Source: Micrococcales bacterium
GTDB taxonomy: Bacteria > Actinomycetota > Actinomycetes > S36-B12 > UBA10799
Length of the DNA stretch: 64,000 bases
Direction of reading: 5' to 3'
NCBI GenBank assembly: GCA_016703125.1
Contig: JADJCR010000004.1
Location: 372,001-436,000 of the forward strand
Shown: positions 63,875 to 64,000 of the stretch, piece by piece
Position numbering within the stretch: position 1 is the stretch's first letter
Layout of the letters: the number at the start of each line of letters is the position of its first letter
Made by a program: the position numbers and the translations under genes
Notes under the pieces: generated by a model
The model's input: only the letters and a program-made list of their open reading frames with translations
Told to the model about the DNA's origin: nothing
Database searches by the model: none

Positions 63875-64000
63875 ACCGGCCCGCAACATCGGGTGCGGTG
63901 CTGGCCCTGCTGGTCGCGCTGGCCCCGGCAGCGCACGCCGATGACACCATCGGCACCCCGCAGCCCCAGCCCCGCAGCCCCCCGCCGTCCCGGCGCCGCA
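63872..64000 (+). CDS. exported protein, N-terminal part only
   Basis: From GTG 63872, coupled to the previous gene, it begins with a signal peptide (SGAVLALLVALAPAAHA) followed by a Pro/Gln-rich stretch. It runs off the right end of the window. No family is visible. Confidence 0.5.

Overview
The window is one contiguous piece of a high-GC actinobacterial chromosome. Several genes are close to actinobacteria-only: mycothiol synthase (MshD), a CGYC mycoredoxin, glucosyl-3-phosphoglycerate synthase, the Glp/GlpR(SepX) cell-division pair, an RsiG-type anti-sigma factor, DUF3263, DUF3151 and DUF2516 proteins, a protein O-mannosyltransferase, the GlgM/GlgC pair and a 13E12-type HNH protein. Several blocks keep the gene order known from mycobacteria: rsmI/pmt, galU-glp-rimJ-glpR, an HTH regulator with an HBHA-like protein and DUF2516, glgM/glgC, and the glnR-mshD neighbourhood. 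I see no rRNA, prophage, CRISPR array or insertion sequence.

Layout. 1-2.3 kb: partial rsmI (minus) divergent from pmt. 2.3-8 kb: tRNA-Ala, the galU-glp-rimJ-glpR operon and an ABC exporter. 8-13 kb: small zinc-ribbon, SAF-domain and ferritin genes, a secreted zinc carboxypeptidase, a frameshifted Asp/Asn-hydroxylase-like gene, an alpha/beta hydrolase and tRNA-Arg. 13-16 kb: a four-gene flavin-based extracytosolic redox operon (hypothetical, ferric-reductase-like, FMN-binding, ApbE). 16-25 kb: a dehydrogenase, two collagen-like secreted paralogues, and a yybP-ykoY-type Mn2+ riboswitch in front of a baeRF release-factor-like gene. 25-29.3 kb: K+ channel, gpgS, a SAM-I riboswitch in front of threonine synthase, and a cold-shock gene. 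29.4-35 kb: methyltransferase, HBHA-like protein with its HTH regulator, asparaginase, an RsiG homologue and two poorly known genes. 35.8-38.9 kb: divergent glgM/glgC and a TetR regulator. 38.9-45 kb: transporters, a glycine-amidinotransferase-like enzyme, a secreted protein and the HNH protein. 45-55 kb: HMG-CoA lyase, then phosphate genes (pstSCAB with a PHO box, mutT1, CYTH-CHAD, ppk). 55-60.3 kb: mshD, a GlnR-like regulator and a thiol/heme/iron cluster (thioredoxin, DUF4395, DsrE, nitrobindin, Fur, YgfZ, mycoredoxin). 60.3-64 kb: two DNA-repair candidates, an AI-2E exporter, and at the right edge two genes that may belong to a conjugative element.

Themes. Phosphate uptake and polyphosphate storage are grouped, redox/thiol homeostasis is grouped, and several cell-envelope or cell-cycle factors are scattered (Glp/GlpR, RsiG, HBHA-like, Pmt). 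Many starts look leaderless, with a TAnnnT box 6-7 bp before ATG/GTG.

A caution: nine otherwise intact genes are each broken by a single-base shift, mostly in short C/G or A runs. This is either consensus error in the sequence or real decay. One of them (CCC-TGA) matches a known +1 recoding context. Coordinates of sites were read by eye and may be off by one.
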